DNA of 64,000 nucleotides, taken from the NCBI GenBank assembly GCA_026929865.2, contig CM049398.1, positions 20,931,501-20,995,500 of the forward strand, in the 5' to 3' direction. Source of the stretch: Hyperoplus lanceolatus (Eukaryota > Chordata > Actinopteri > Uranoscopiformes > Ammodytidae). Below the pieces are notes generated by a model, which did no database searches, was not told where the DNA came from, and saw only the letters and a list, made by a program, of their open reading frames with translations. A program made the translations under genes and the position numbers. Below are positions 1 to 17,640 of this stretch, in pieces (the stretch's first letter is position 1; each line of letters starts with the position of its first letter).

Positions 1-904
1 GCCTATACAAGCCAATACATACTGTACATGCCAAGTGAAAGAGAAAAAAAACATGCGTTGAAATTCCCAAAAACATACAGTGGTGCATTGGAAAACTATT
101 ATTAAAATAATAACAAAATACTAGTAGATTTCCACTAATGGCAGTGAGTAAACATACTGTTTGAGCTGTATCTGTATAGCCTTTCCATGTGCTGTATTTT
201 ACATACTGATGTGCTTGATTCAAAATGAACAAGCAAAACACCTCTGTTTGGATTGTTCTACTGGCCTGGATTTCTCAAGTCTCAGGAAACTTCGGCTACT
301 CCTTTGCATTGTGTGTTTATCTCTTGTATTGTTCCCCTTTGGACCAATGGCAGGATATGTTGCTATGGCGATGGACAATGACCACAAAGTGTAAACAGCA
401 AAGACAAAAAGAAGGGATCGGTGTGTTTGTGTGCTCACAAAAAGTCTGTCTGTAAGACCATGGCTAGCTAAAGTTCACCAAAGTTTTTCCTGACACAACA
501 CTGTAGAATGAAAGTTTTTACATTTTTCTTCCTTGGTTAAAATAACTTCATGTGAAAATATGTGACATTTTCAAATTTAATTTATTCATTTATTTAGTTA
601 GTTTTGCACATCATTAAAAGAAGCTCAGATTGAATTAAAAAGTTACCTTTAATGCCAACACAAAGAATGTTAACTTTTGGCAACTAAGTTTAGGCTGTAC
701 AATTTCTGGAATATAAGCATTCATTTATATCTTCTGTACATTTTTGCTTCATATCACCTACTGTAAGACCTCTGGTCCAACAACTGTGGCAGGTCCATTC
801 TTAACACAGGCCGAACATTACTTCATCAGATCTGTTAATGATCAACCATAAAGCTGCTGCTGTCAAGGCTCTGTTTACCTAAGTCAGCTGATCCTAAGCA
901 CTGT

Positions 905-905
<1 letters not shown>
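1..905. other. intergenic DNA, nothing recognised
   Basis: AT-rich unique-looking sequence. Short open frames near 160-460 overlap each other on both strands and resemble no protein family known to me. No exon, RNA gene or mobile element could be supported. Confidence 0.5.
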
Positions 906-2702
<1,797 letters not shown>

Positions 2703-2752
2703 GGAGGAGGAGGAGGAGGAGGAGGAGGAGGAGGAGGAGGAGGAGGAGGAGA
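2703..2752. repeat. (GGA)n trinucleotide repeat
   Basis: An uninterrupted run of about 16 GGA units, purine-only on the plus strand. It lies about 110 bp upstream of the TATA-like motif of the candidate promoter at 2830-2900. Confidence 0.95.
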
Positions 2753-2829
2753 GAGCTTGAGAAATTAAGGAGAAAAAAAAGCAGCGTCAGTAAGTCAGAA
2801 TTGGAAGGGAAGGAAGAAGGAAATGTTTG

Positions 2830-2990
2830 TGCAGTGACATCACAGTGAGGGAGTGGAAGCACAATCCATATATAGCCATGTTCTCTCTCTTTGCCACATT
2901 CCTCTAGCTACACAACTCTACAGTCTGCTCCTCCTCCTGCAACTCCGACTGCACACTCCTGCGCCCAGAGCCAAGTGGTGTGACGCAGAT
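2830..2990 (+). promoter_or_regulatory. candidate TATA promoter of an unidentified transcript
   Basis: A CRE-like half motif (TGACATCA, 2835-2842) is followed about 30 bp downstream by CCATATATAG (2867-2876), which reads as a TATA box or a one-mismatch CArG box. A pyrimidine-rich, CTCC-containing stretch typical of 5' UTRs comes next. I could not find a coding exon belonging to it, so it could drive a non-coding RNA, be the first exon of a gene whose coding part lies elsewhere, or be a chance match. Confidence 0.25.
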
Positions 2991-7204
<4,214 letters not shown>

Positions 7205-7212
7205 GTTTACAC

Positions 7213-8681
7213 CAGTGACATGCGGTCAGGGTAGGCAAGGTAGGCAGTGCCTACCCTGACGCCGTGTGCAAAAAAATAAAAATACAATAAAATAAAATAT
7301 TTTTTTTTATTTAATAAACTTATATTTGTATTATTACTCTTAATTATTTCGATCTGTACATGTAATCCGATTACTTTAAAAAAGTGTAGACGTTTTGATT
7401 AGAAAGGTGGCAGTTAGTAAGTTACGCCAAAGAAATATTGTGCTTTTGCTGTTTCCCATTCATTGTGTACGGCAAAGAATCAGTGTTTTTGCGCCTATTC
7501 ATTGTGGACGGCAAGAAAAAAAAGTTTTCGCGCATGCGCACTTGATTCTGTATTATTTAACATGTACGCAAATAAGCATAATTCTTTGTGCTTTTTTTAC
7601 GTAAATGGTATGCCACATAAGCTTTTACGTTACATACCATTCATGGACCAATTAAAATCGAGATATTACTAGACATTTACGCAGCTTAGGCCAACGTCAT
7701 TACGTTGGCTATGCTCATTCAAGTCGCGTTACCCCCGCGTATTTTTAAGTCAACATTGCAGCTGCCGTGTCCGTGCACGCAGATATTTCAGACTGGAGGA
7801 ATTTTAACAAATTGGATTATAATTTAAAAGGGAACAGAATGAATAGCAAGAGAAAGGCCTGCGCCAGCCTTGGACGGTGTATAGCAGCAACAGGGACCAA
7901 CAATGTTCGAGCATTTCAAACGGACAGGTAGCCTACATGAACGGAAGGATGCTAGCTAGCTGTGCTGTCAGTCAGACTGTCACTGGATTACTATCGTCTT
8001 GCTTATTTCTACAGCTAGGGAGTCAGATTGGTGAGTCAGAAACTTTTTTGGGGTTTATTTAATAATAAAGTTGGATGAATTGATACCGAGAGCAATCCAT
8101 TCTGCATTTTATATTCAATTGAGCAGTTGTGTTTTCATTGTTACTGACGGACAAACCTAAGCTCTGCAATGTGGATAAATGGTTACATTCTGATGCTGGA
8201 CAGGTCCATGGGGCATATGCTACTGGTACTTTATCTATTAAGATAAAGTTTATGGAGTGGAGTTGCCATCAGTTATGCTGTAGTCCTACATAATGATGAA
8301 TGCTGTCTTTTATTTTTAAGTTGAATAGAAGTAGTACCGGTAGTTTGAATCGGCGAAGGTTTGACTTGTTGCCTTACGTTTTTTCGGCCCTCGGTGTGAG
8401 GGACGGGTCCGTTAAGTCGATGGATGCGATGTTTAATCATTTAGACCAAACTACAGTAGGCTACGGGCAAACCTGAAGTCACCGTCGTGACATTTCATAT
8501 ACGTCCCGTCTGTGAGTGAGTGAGTGAGAGAGAAAGAAAGAAAGGGAGGAACTTATTTGAAATCGGCCGTGCGTGCCTGTTTGTTGTTTATTGTTTTTGA
8601 TTTAACAATATATAGGTTTAGAGAAATCTGGCTTTCAGAACTCAGTGCCTACCCACTCACTGACCTCACCGCACGTCACTG
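7213..8681. mobile_element. hAT-like non-autonomous DNA transposon with perfect 8-bp target duplication
   Basis: Left end CAGTGACATGCGGTCAGG and right end CCGCACGTCACTG are inverted repeats (CAGTGACRTGCGG core). Both ends are flanked by the same 8-bp sequence GTTTACAC, at 7205-7212 and 8682-8689. An 8-bp duplication and a YAGTG-type terminus are hallmarks of the hAT superfamily. The 1469-bp body has no long transposase frame; a short Lys/Arg-rich start near 7839 might be a vestige. The subterminal region repeats the motif GTGCCTACC in inverted orientation near both ends (about 7248 and 8646). It is non-autonomous; superfamily assignment rests on the termini only. Confidence 0.8.
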
Positions 8682-8689
8682 GTTTACAC

Positions 8690-8985
8690 TACTGTGGCTT
8701 CAACTCTCCTTAGGTGACCGAGCACAGCATCACCTAGAGACACTCCCAAGCACAAACTGAATGTTTTCTGTCATCCCCTTCGGACTTTTCAAAATAAAGT
8801 AAGCGAAATTAACTGTACATGTCTCCAAAATGTTAAGTGCTTCTTTGCGAAGAGTTCTAATGAGCATCCTTTATTTCGTGTTGGATCTTTTCCTGTTTTT
8901 TTTATGGGGAACATGGCATCCAGCCATTTAATGTGAAAGAAAATAATTCTGGTTCTGACATTGAAAAAAGCCTGGTAAAAATATA
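8690..8985. other. short intergenic spacer, nothing recognised
   Basis: Unique-looking sequence between the hAT-like element and the TA-flanked MITE. No gene evidence. Confidence 0.4.
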
Positions 8986-9282
8986 CACTCAACAAAAATA
9001 TAAACGCAATACGATCTGACATCATGATTAGTGCACAGGTGTGCCTTAGACTGTCCACAATAAAAGGCCAGATCAGCATCTTGATGTGGCACACCTGTGA
9101 GGTGGGATGGATTATCTCAGCAAAGCAGAAGTGCTCCCTATCACACATTTAGACAGATTTGTGAACAATGTTTGAGAGAAATGGTAATATTGTGTATCTG
9201 GAATGAATTTTAGATCTTTAAGTCCATCTCATGAAAAATGGGAGCAAAAACAAAAGTATTGCGTTTATATTTTTGTTGAGTG
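8986..9282. mobile_element. Tc1/mariner-type MITE (297 bp)
   Basis: Terminal inverted repeats of at least 24 bp begin CACTCAACAAAAATATAAAC at 8986 and end with the exact complement at 9282. Each end is flanked by TA (8984-8985, 9283-9284), the Tc1/mariner target duplication. There is no coding capacity. The near-identity of the two termini suggests a fairly recent copy. Confidence 0.88.
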
Positions 9283-9284
9283 TA

Positions 9285-9897
9285 TTCATTTTTAAATCTC
9301 CAAAATCACAATTGGACAGTTGAGCACCTGACTATGCCCACTAATTGAACCGAGTAAATGTAACACCATGCCATTTGGTTGTGCATGAATTGAATTGAAT
9401 TCATTTCATAAAAATTGGTAGTGTTTTATCCCATTCTAACAAAATATATTTTGTGGTCATACACATGGAAACTACTGGGGGCAAATGGCTCAGGAAACAG
9501 TGTGGCAATGACACTTCCCATCACACACAGAAACCCATGTTGACATCATGACACATGCCGGGATGCATACGCTCAAGAAATCACATCCCAAAATCTTAAA
9601 TTCTTACGTAATAGAAAGGAATGAAAAGGAAGTGGAGGAAAAAATTCACTTCAATGCACACGTACCTATGAACGCAGACACACACCAAACACGCAAATAG
9701 TTCAAACTGTTTTGGCTGCAAAGTTTCCTGGATACCAACGTATAAATAAAAGGAGGTGAAACACGTCATTTGATACAAGGCTCCAGATCCATCAATATCC
9801 CTCTGATCAAACATACTGATCAATATTATGAGCTGTTGCCTGGATACAGTTGGATGAGCACAGTGTGAGAATATACAGACGGAGAATCATCATTTGG

Positions 9898-9928
<31 letters not shown>

Positions 9929-12869
9929 GCGCTCACATCCCCCCATCGGCTGCTATTGTAGCACTGCCCCTATATATCATGGGTATACAGATAAACGGTT
10001 TTCTCTTTGGTGGATTTTATGTACTTACACACACACACACACACTGCTACCATTTTGTTTGAAGGACATCCTGCCAAAGAGAGTGTAAACACAAGGCTCC
10101 ATAATGTAAAGTCACATAAACCAGTCACGTCTGACATGAATAGAGAATGTGATGTTATGGGAGTGAAAAGACTTACATTGCACTGAGGGAGTTATAAACA
10201 TACATTCCAACAGAATGTTAATCTTCAAACCTGCTGCACTTCTGTCTAGGTAGGGGTATAGGGTAAAACACAGAAAAGTACATGTGCACACAACTATGCA
10301 TACATAACCCCACTGATAAGACATAATGTACACAAGTTAATTCACCCCGGGCTAGCCTCATGACAACCAAACCGCATGAACTCCCTACAGGCATATAAAC
10401 ACTTAAAATCTTAACAGTTTTGACGCCTATAGAGTTTTAAATGGAAGACAGGAATCCACACATTAAGACTCTACAACAGCACTCTCTTAAACCAAAGATA
10501 TAACTGCTTGTTGTTTTATAACATGGTTTTAAGATAAATACATCCGTTACAGTAAATTCCCATTGAATAGTTATGTTCAGTATGATTTAAGTAGATCATG
10601 TTGAATCAACAGGAACGCAGTTTGACGGAAGCATTGTTGGGACAGCACAAGGGACCTCATTAAGTGTACACAAATATCTCTGCACTGCGGGAGCATCGAG
10701 TGTTTGTGCCACACAACACTGCCTAAAGGAAATATCTTTTGCGTTGTTTTTGTCTTTAAATGCATTCTGTTTACTTATGAGTTTAAATATGTTGTTTGTG
10801 TTCAGTTTTTAAAAGAAATGTTCGCTTCGGGGATTTAGCACACATCCCTGAAGTACAGGATTAGATACTGTGAGTCATTTATTGTAAACTTAAATGAAAA
10901 CATGCGCACCCAAGTTTATTATCACTGTCTTTTCTCACCAAAACAGCCAGAGGATTTGCCTGATCTAATTGTACTGAACACTTGTACCCACATTGTACCC
11001 TGCGACGCTGCCCCACCATTCGGCTGTACTCCAGTATCCAAACACCTGACATCACTCTGCACTCTGTCTTTTTACGTTAGGGATCTTGTTCTTCTCTAAG
11101 CCTGAGATCATTGTGTGGGGGGGGGGGGGGAGTCCCATCTAAGATTTCAGCTAAGATTCATATATTTGTATTAGCTATTTTTAACACCTCGGTTACGTAA
11201 AGTCTTCTTTTGGGTTTGTTTTTTTGGAGTAAAATCAGCCATGGGAAGACCAAAATGATCGGCATTTCCTTTTCTTTCTTTTTTCAATGTACAATAGGCC
11301 TATTTGAAATGCACACAGCCCGCTCACTTTCTATCTTTTTTGCCTCCCTATTCTTCTAGTTCTAGTTCTAGTTGTTCTCTCTTTTCTCTTCCTCTGTGCG
11401 TCCCCCTATCTCTTCCCCTCTCTCTCTCTCTCTCTGTCGAGCTCAGCATGTTCCTTCTTTTGATTTGAAAAACAGTAAAACTACCTTTTCCCCCAGTCAC
11501 CAAACAATTCTAAACACAGACATTACAACTGAAGCTTCAGATAGATACTGTCTTCAAGTGGAATTCCCTGATCGCATTCCGACATATTGTTTTACTGTTC
11601 CCGCTGGTCACAGGAGCGCAATAAGTGATAAATCGTGCCCGTGTTATTGGAACAAAGATGGGGCTGTTTGGTTTGTTTTGGGTTCATGAGGGATCTCCAG
11701 GAACTGTTGCTTTACACACATTGTTGCCTGGCCTACTCCAGGGACTAAGGGTTGTGTAAGTTCCGCTGCCTTCCCCTCTGTGTGTTTTCCCAGCAGCCCT
11801 GGCTTCCTGCCTCCTCGGCCTTTTCCTCTTCAAGAAATACGCCTGTTTCATTGTGCATAGTAGTTTGCAAAGACATGAGGAAACTAAATATATATAAACA
11901 TATACATATACAGCCTTAGGTAAAAACATCCAGATGGTGTTTCTCAATTCTTTACACCCTCACCGAATCAGCTAAATGAATCGGAACCGGTCAGTTGAGT
12001 CCATCAACTCCAGTTTAGAAACAGTACTACAGCTCCACCTGCTGGTGATTTAGACACACAGACAACTTTAAATAGCAGTGTTTGTTGATAAACCCATGTG
12101 TCTTTATTCCTGCTTACTAATGCATAGTGATGAAATACTCTCTTTACATATACAAGAGCTGCCAATCCCAATTCTAATGTGAAATGTTTAACTTTTAAGT
12201 TCTGACAAGTATGATTTTGGCCGTGTTACTGTGAAATCTGGCCACAGTGATGTTTTAATTACACATTAGGTCCTCTTTACCTTCATTGTTTAACTCTTCT
12301 GTAGGAAAAACTTAAATCTATTTGGTGAACAACCAGTTGTGATGATTTAATTACATCTAAAGCACTCCTGTGACACATTTGGGTCCTGACCCATAATAAT
12401 ATGTTTGTTATTGTGCTTTTTAAAGATATGAGCTCACTGTTTGGGTGGACAGCACAATTACAAAATCAAGGGTCACAGAGCTGATTTCTGATCTCACTTT
12501 AATCCGGCAGAGTGCAGAATGCAGAAAATACCAGTTAGTAATTAAGGGGTTAACATTCAGCTCCTCTGCTCCTCTTCAGTGTGGGCCTCTATGAGCTCAG
12601 CGCACACTGTTAAATTAACATGCATTCTGTAAAAACACTAGACCTGTGACTGAATTTTTACTGATGTTGTCAAAATGAATGAGATAAATACAGACGAATG
12701 GGGCCAACTGTAGTCACCCTTGCTCTTTTCTGTAGCTTGGACATTACATTTTACTAGAATGCAGTCACCCAAACAAAGTATATGTGAACAGCTGGACATT
12801 TTTCAAACATTTGTAATGGTTGAGAATTTCTTTGCCTACACTGTAGCCATAAATATGCTACTATAACTA
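9285..12869. other. intergenic DNA with small microsatellites
   Basis: Holds (CA)n tracts at 9898-9926 and about 10027-10045, a G homopolymer at about 11117-11131 and a CT tract near 11418-11434. No open frame resembles a known protein. Confidence 0.45.
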
Positions 12870-13050
12870 CCTTTACCATCTGGGAAGGTTCTAATGCTTT
12901 TGGCTTGCAGTTCGTGATTAAATTCATCCCAGAAATATTTAATAGGTGACGCCAGGACTCTGTACATAACGTTATTCCACAACTCGGAAAACTATTTCCG
13001 GGACATTGTCATGTTGACAAAAAAGGGCCTTTTCCAAACCTCTGTTGATG
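12870..13050 (-). mobile_element. Tc1-like transposon fragment
   Basis: The stretch around GGTGACGCCAGGACTCTGTAC (about 12945-12965) and AAAAGGGCCTTTTCCAAACC (about 13020-13040) reads, on the minus strand, like the part of common fish Tc1 transposases that precedes the DDE Asp of the catalytic core. No termini remain, so this is an internal relic. Assigned from memory of the family; a repeat-library search would decide. Confidence 0.45.
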
Positions 13051-13776
13051 AAATATTAAGGCAAGGCGATGCGAGGCAAATCTACCCGTATGACACATTT
13101 CAACAACAAGGCTATACAAAGTGTGTTTATTGGCCCTAAAAGATTAACTCAGGCTTTAAAGGATATACACAGCAATATAAAGACAGACAGACAGATACAT
13201 CAGTAGAATATGAATTACAGTGCAGTGTAAGATATGAATGTAAATTAAATATGGCAAGGTCATTGTATGTTACAGCATCAAGTGCATGCTGGATGTTGCT
13301 CCATATACTTTTATCCATATGTTACTGTTCCTGGGGCTTCAGATGTTGGGTGAACACACAAACACAGCTGACTCCCTTTGTGCCATTCTCCACCCCAAGA
13401 AAACAAATGAGCTCAAATGACTAATGTCTTTAATCTTTCAGTCTCTCTCTGTCTTTATCTCCAGCCTGAATAATTGTCTCCTTTTTTCATGCTGCATCTT
13501 GTTTTCAAAACGTTCTATGCCCTCCCTTTTCCTTCCCTCTATCACTCGCTCTCTTTCTAATTGAATCCACAGGAGTGAATTCCAATGGGGAAAAAGAGAG
13601 GAGGAGAGGACTAGAGGGACTAGAGGGAAGAGGGGGGGTAATGTCAGATGTCAAAGGTTGGGTTACGGCCCCCAACCCATGAGCAGAACCCTACTGTGCG
13701 CCATTTCTGGATGTGTGTGTCTGTGTGTGTGTGTGTGTGTGCGCAAAAAAAAAGACCTCAGAAACAATAGTCTTAT
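13051..13776. other. intergenic DNA with a (GT)n tract
   Basis: Includes a (GT)n tract at about 13712-13740 and purine-rich GGGA motifs near 13590-13640. No gene recognised. Confidence 0.4.
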
Positions 13777-14743
13777 GGCGCTTTTCCACCGCATCAGCTC
13801 GACTCGACTCAACTCGCATTTTTGGCTTTTCCACCGCAATTTCATGGTACCTGGTACCACGTAGCGGCTGCTTTTTTGGTATCGCCTCGCTCTAGGTTCC
13901 AAGCGAGCTGAGCCGATGCTAAAAGGTGACGTCGGCAGACGGCCGGCCACTGATTGGCCAGAGACTTTTGTCTGGCCAATCAGTGGCCAGAGACTACCGG
14001 CTTCATTCTGTTGTTTATTCTCCCCAACTCTCCGGACTTTTGAGTGTATTTACGCCGCGTGCAGCCTTCTCTGACTCTCTTTCATTTGATTTGCATACAG
14101 ATCCGAATTTATTTTCCCTATATTCGCTATGCTCACCCAGTGTTGGTTGTTGGGGAAGTTACTTACATACGACAGGAGACATGTAGGGCAGCTAGCAGCT
14201 AGGCTAAATAGTAGCCAGCTGGGACAGACATGATAGCGAGCGATTACATTACAAGCCTCGGACTGAAGTGATTACCTCAATAAAATATTCAGGCTGAGAC
14301 ACGGCTTGCATTTGAAAACACGTATCCTGAAACAAGCACTAAACAGTCAACTTTATCATGCCCGTGTTTACGTGCATAGGGATGTACGTGACGCACCCCT
14401 ACAGCTCGACTGTGTGGCAGTCACACATCGGGACAACAACCACCCCTTTTAATGGCCCTTAGCAATATTCTTCTACTTCTTTTAGCAAACAGATACAAGG
14501 GGGGTATTTCTTAAACATTTTTCATCCGTGTTTTTGGCAGTTGGTTCAGTTAATAGTGCAACAACTGCTCGTAATTTCTGCTTTGCTACTTTGCTCCGGA
14601 GTAGGCTTTCAGCCCCTTACGACGACCCCGCCCACGTTCAGCAGGTACTATTTGCGGTGGAAAACGACCCGTGCTGCTACCAAACCAAGTTGAGTCGAGT
14701 CGAGTTGAGTCGAGTCGAGCTACATGTGCAGTGGAAAAGCGCC
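13777..14743. mobile_element. unclassified TIR DNA transposon, non-autonomous
   Basis: The left end GGCGCTTTTCCACCGCA (13777-) and right end TGCAGTGGAAAAGCGCC (-14743) are inverted repeats. Inside each lies an inverted subterminal block of GACTC/GAGTC repeats (about 13798-13816 and 14690-14720) and a second TTTTCCACCGCA copy. There is no transposase frame. The body has a near-perfect 44-bp hairpin at about 13945-13988. I could not see a clean target duplication, so the superfamily stays open. Confidence 0.7.
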
Positions 14744-15289
14744 AATAGTTGTAATGTATATGCATAAATGAACATTGCAGTCACTCATTCATTGCTTTAA
14801 CAAGTATATTGTATACACACACACACACACACTGTCGACAGAGTTGTGAATACGGATTGGCTATAGTTTACCTCTCCTGCCGTCTCACCCCTCTGCACTT
14901 TCCCAGACACCCCTTCTCGTTCTTCAGCTTAACGGAAACACACTGCAGAATGTTGTGCATCGAAAGATCTGTCACATATTTCTAAGGAAGAAAACTTTCT
15001 TTGGAAAGAATATATTGTTGTATTGTGCGTGCAACAGCTGCACTTTACTACTAGTCGTCTTAGGCATCCCCGCGGTGCAAAGTCACCTCTGTAAATCTCC
15101 TCTAATATCAAACAGATGTTGAGTCAGCAAATGCGTCCCTAATGACTTGTCTATTTATATCACTGCGGATTGTGTGACAAAGCAAGGGAATGCATCCTGT
15201 GACACATCTGTATGCAACGTGATTGGATAAGACCCACATCTCAAGGCATATGAATGTCATATGATAAAGGTTTGGGACCCCCTTCTAAT
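14744..15289. other. intergenic DNA, nothing recognised
   Basis: Contains one short CA run near 14815-14832. No exon or repeat family recognised. Confidence 0.4.
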
Positions 15290-15860
15290 TTTGGGGATTT
15301 TTGTTCATCATTAGCTGGGATGCCACCTGGAGACGTGGGATGTAATCCCGGCGATGGAAACCTTAGTTTTCCCTGGTAGAGACGAGATGGTGTGGATCCT
15401 CTGGCAGCATCTGAAGTCTTCCTGCATCCACACTATTCGCACGGTACTAAGTATTACCATGTAATCACCTGGTCAATGATTCCTTCCTATTGCAGCATGT
15501 CCATCCTGGAAGAGGGATCCCTTACTCTGTCGACTCTCCCTGAGATTTCTTCAATTTGTTTTTTATTCCCGGTAAAGGGTTTTTACTGGGAGTTTTTTCT
15601 CAGCCGAGCTAAGGGTGTAAGGGCAGGGTGTCATATTGCATCATATATCATATTGTATGAAATGTAAAGCCCACTGAGACAAATGTATTTGTGATTTTAA
15701 TTGTGTATCTGATTCTGAATCTGATGAAATTGGGGGCGGGACTCGATAAGCCTTAGGCTTCTTCCGTCACCCTTCGGACAACGGAATTGTCCGAAAGAAT
15801 AATAAATAAATAAATAAATTTTTGGGCTATACAAATAAACTGATTTTGATTTATTTGATT
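15290..15860 (+). mobile_element. teleost retroposon 3' part with a nested A-tailed insertion
   Basis: The sequence from about 15290, including CATCCTGGAAGAGGGATCCC (about 15500), a Leu-Pro-Glu-Ile-Ser-like stretch and a terminal GGGCTATACAAATAAA (15825-15840), has the layout of a very common teleost interspersed retroposon tail. Between 15705 and about 15820 a second sequence ending in (AATA)n (15800-15818) appears inserted just before that tail. Family names are not certain; no reverse-transcriptase frame is present. Confidence 0.5.
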
Positions 15861-15869
15861 TCAAAGAAG

Positions 15870-17397
15870 CAAATTCCTTTTCATATATGACATACCTTAT
15901 GGAAACAGAAGCAATTCAGCAGTGCCATTTTGTTTATTGGAATAATAGAAAATATGCAATAGGCATCATAACAAAATTTGACTGGTGCATAAATTTGGGC
16001 ACCCCAAAAGAAAAATGACATCAGTACTTAGTTGAGCCTCCTTTTGCAAAAATAACAGCCTTTGGTAGCCTGTGATGAGTGTCTGGATCCTGGATGTAGG
16101 TATTTTGAACATTCTTAAATACTAAAGCGATCCAGTTCAGTTAAATGTGATGGCTGCCGAGCATGGAAAGCCCGCTTCAAATCATCCCATAGATTTTCGA
16201 TGATATTCAAGTCATTGGACTGCAAGGGCCATATTAGAACATTGTACTTTTCCCTGCAGGAATTTGAACTGTGTTAAGGGTCATTGTCTTGTTAGAATAT
16301 CCAACCCCTGGGCAACTTCAACTTTGTTACTGATGCTTGAACATTATCCTGAATAATCTGTTGAAACTGGTTTGAAATCATCCAACTATCGACTTTAACC
16401 AGGGCCCCAGTCCCTGAAGTGGCCCCGCAGCATGACCAAGTTTAACAGTAGGTAGCAGGTGTTTTTCTTGGGATGCAGTTTTCTTCTTTCGCAATGCAAA
16501 GCGATTTTTATAAAGACCAAATAACTTAATGTTTGTCTCATCAGTCCAAAGCATTTTCTTCCAATATGAATCTGGCTAGTCTAAATGAGCTTTTGCATAC
16601 TCCATGCAACTGTATCTGTGGCGTGGGCGCAGAAAGGGCTTCCTTCTCATCACCCGGCCATACAGATGTTTTGGTGCAAATTGCGCTGAATTGTTGAACG
16701 ATGTACAGATACACAATCTGCAGTCAGATGTTCTTGCAGGTCTTTGGAGGTGATCTGTGGGTTGTGTGTAACCATTCTCACAATCCTCCACCTATGCCGC
16801 TCCTGTTTTTTTCTTGGTCTGCCATGCCTGGGTTTAACTGCCACTGTTCCTGTGTCCTTCCATTTCCTGACAACGTTCCCTACAGTCGAAATTGACAATT
16901 GAAACCTTTGGGAAGCTTCTTGTAGCCTTCCCCTAAACCATGACAATGAACAATCTTTGTTTTCAGATATTTTGGGAACTGCTTTGATGATCCCATTCTG
17001 TCTCACTTCAGCAGAGAGTCAAAGAGAAGTGCAACTTGCATTTAGGCACCTAAAATACTTTTTCTCATGATTAAACAGACATTTCTATGAGGTTCAAGGC
17101 TTAACAACATAATCCAACCAATTTTGTGTTTAAAGTCATCAGTTTTACATGCTGTTACATGCATTAAAATCAACAAAACCACAAGGGTTCCTATATTTTT
17201 GCACAGCCAGTTTTTCACATTTTATTTTATTTCATACAACCAAATACTGCTTTTCAAAAAATATTTGTTTGGAAAACATCCCAGTACATAGCTGTTCCTG
17301 GTAAATTAAAGACATACCACTTTTATCTTTTTTTTGTGAAAGCAGTCAATTATAATGCCAGCTGAGAGGGGTTCCCAAACTTTTTCATAAGACTGTA
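15870..17397 (-). mobile_element. Tc1-like transposon, broken, left end lost
   Basis: A minus-strand frame from 17006 to about 16650 encodes the N-terminal part of a Tc1 transposase: a paired-type helix-turn-helix region containing STVGNVVRKWKD, then the GRPRKK (GRPR-type) hook and a second HTH-like segment with SVHRSTIQRNL. The frame then shifts; a continuation in another frame (about 16680 down to 16576) has the motif YGRVMRRKPFLRPRHR. Further on, TDETNIKLFG-like coding, with the first catalytic Asp, can be read near 16530-16560, with stops beyond. The outer right end, GTTCCCAAACTTTTTCATAAGACTGTA (ends 17397), is typical of this Tc1 group. The matching left terminus is absent. It is a dead copy. 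Confidence 0.8.
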
Positions 17398-17399
17398 CA

Positions 17400-17599
17400 T
17401 CTTGTTGCAGATCCAGTCTTGGTGGAACCATCTCTTGCCCTTAATTCCGCCATCCCATCCTTCAAAGCCTTCCACTCTCACCCTCTCATTTCCCCTGTTT
17501 CTTCTTAATAGCCCCCAATCCTGCCCTATCCCTCTCCTCACCCCCCATCTCTTTCCTCCTAACAAGCCCTTCTAACCTACATCCACCCTCTGTTATTTC

Positions 17600-17640
<41 letters not shown>

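Noticed and set aside
16701-16895. Plus-strand frame inside the Tc1 element
   Set aside because: Antisense shadow of the transposase HTH region.
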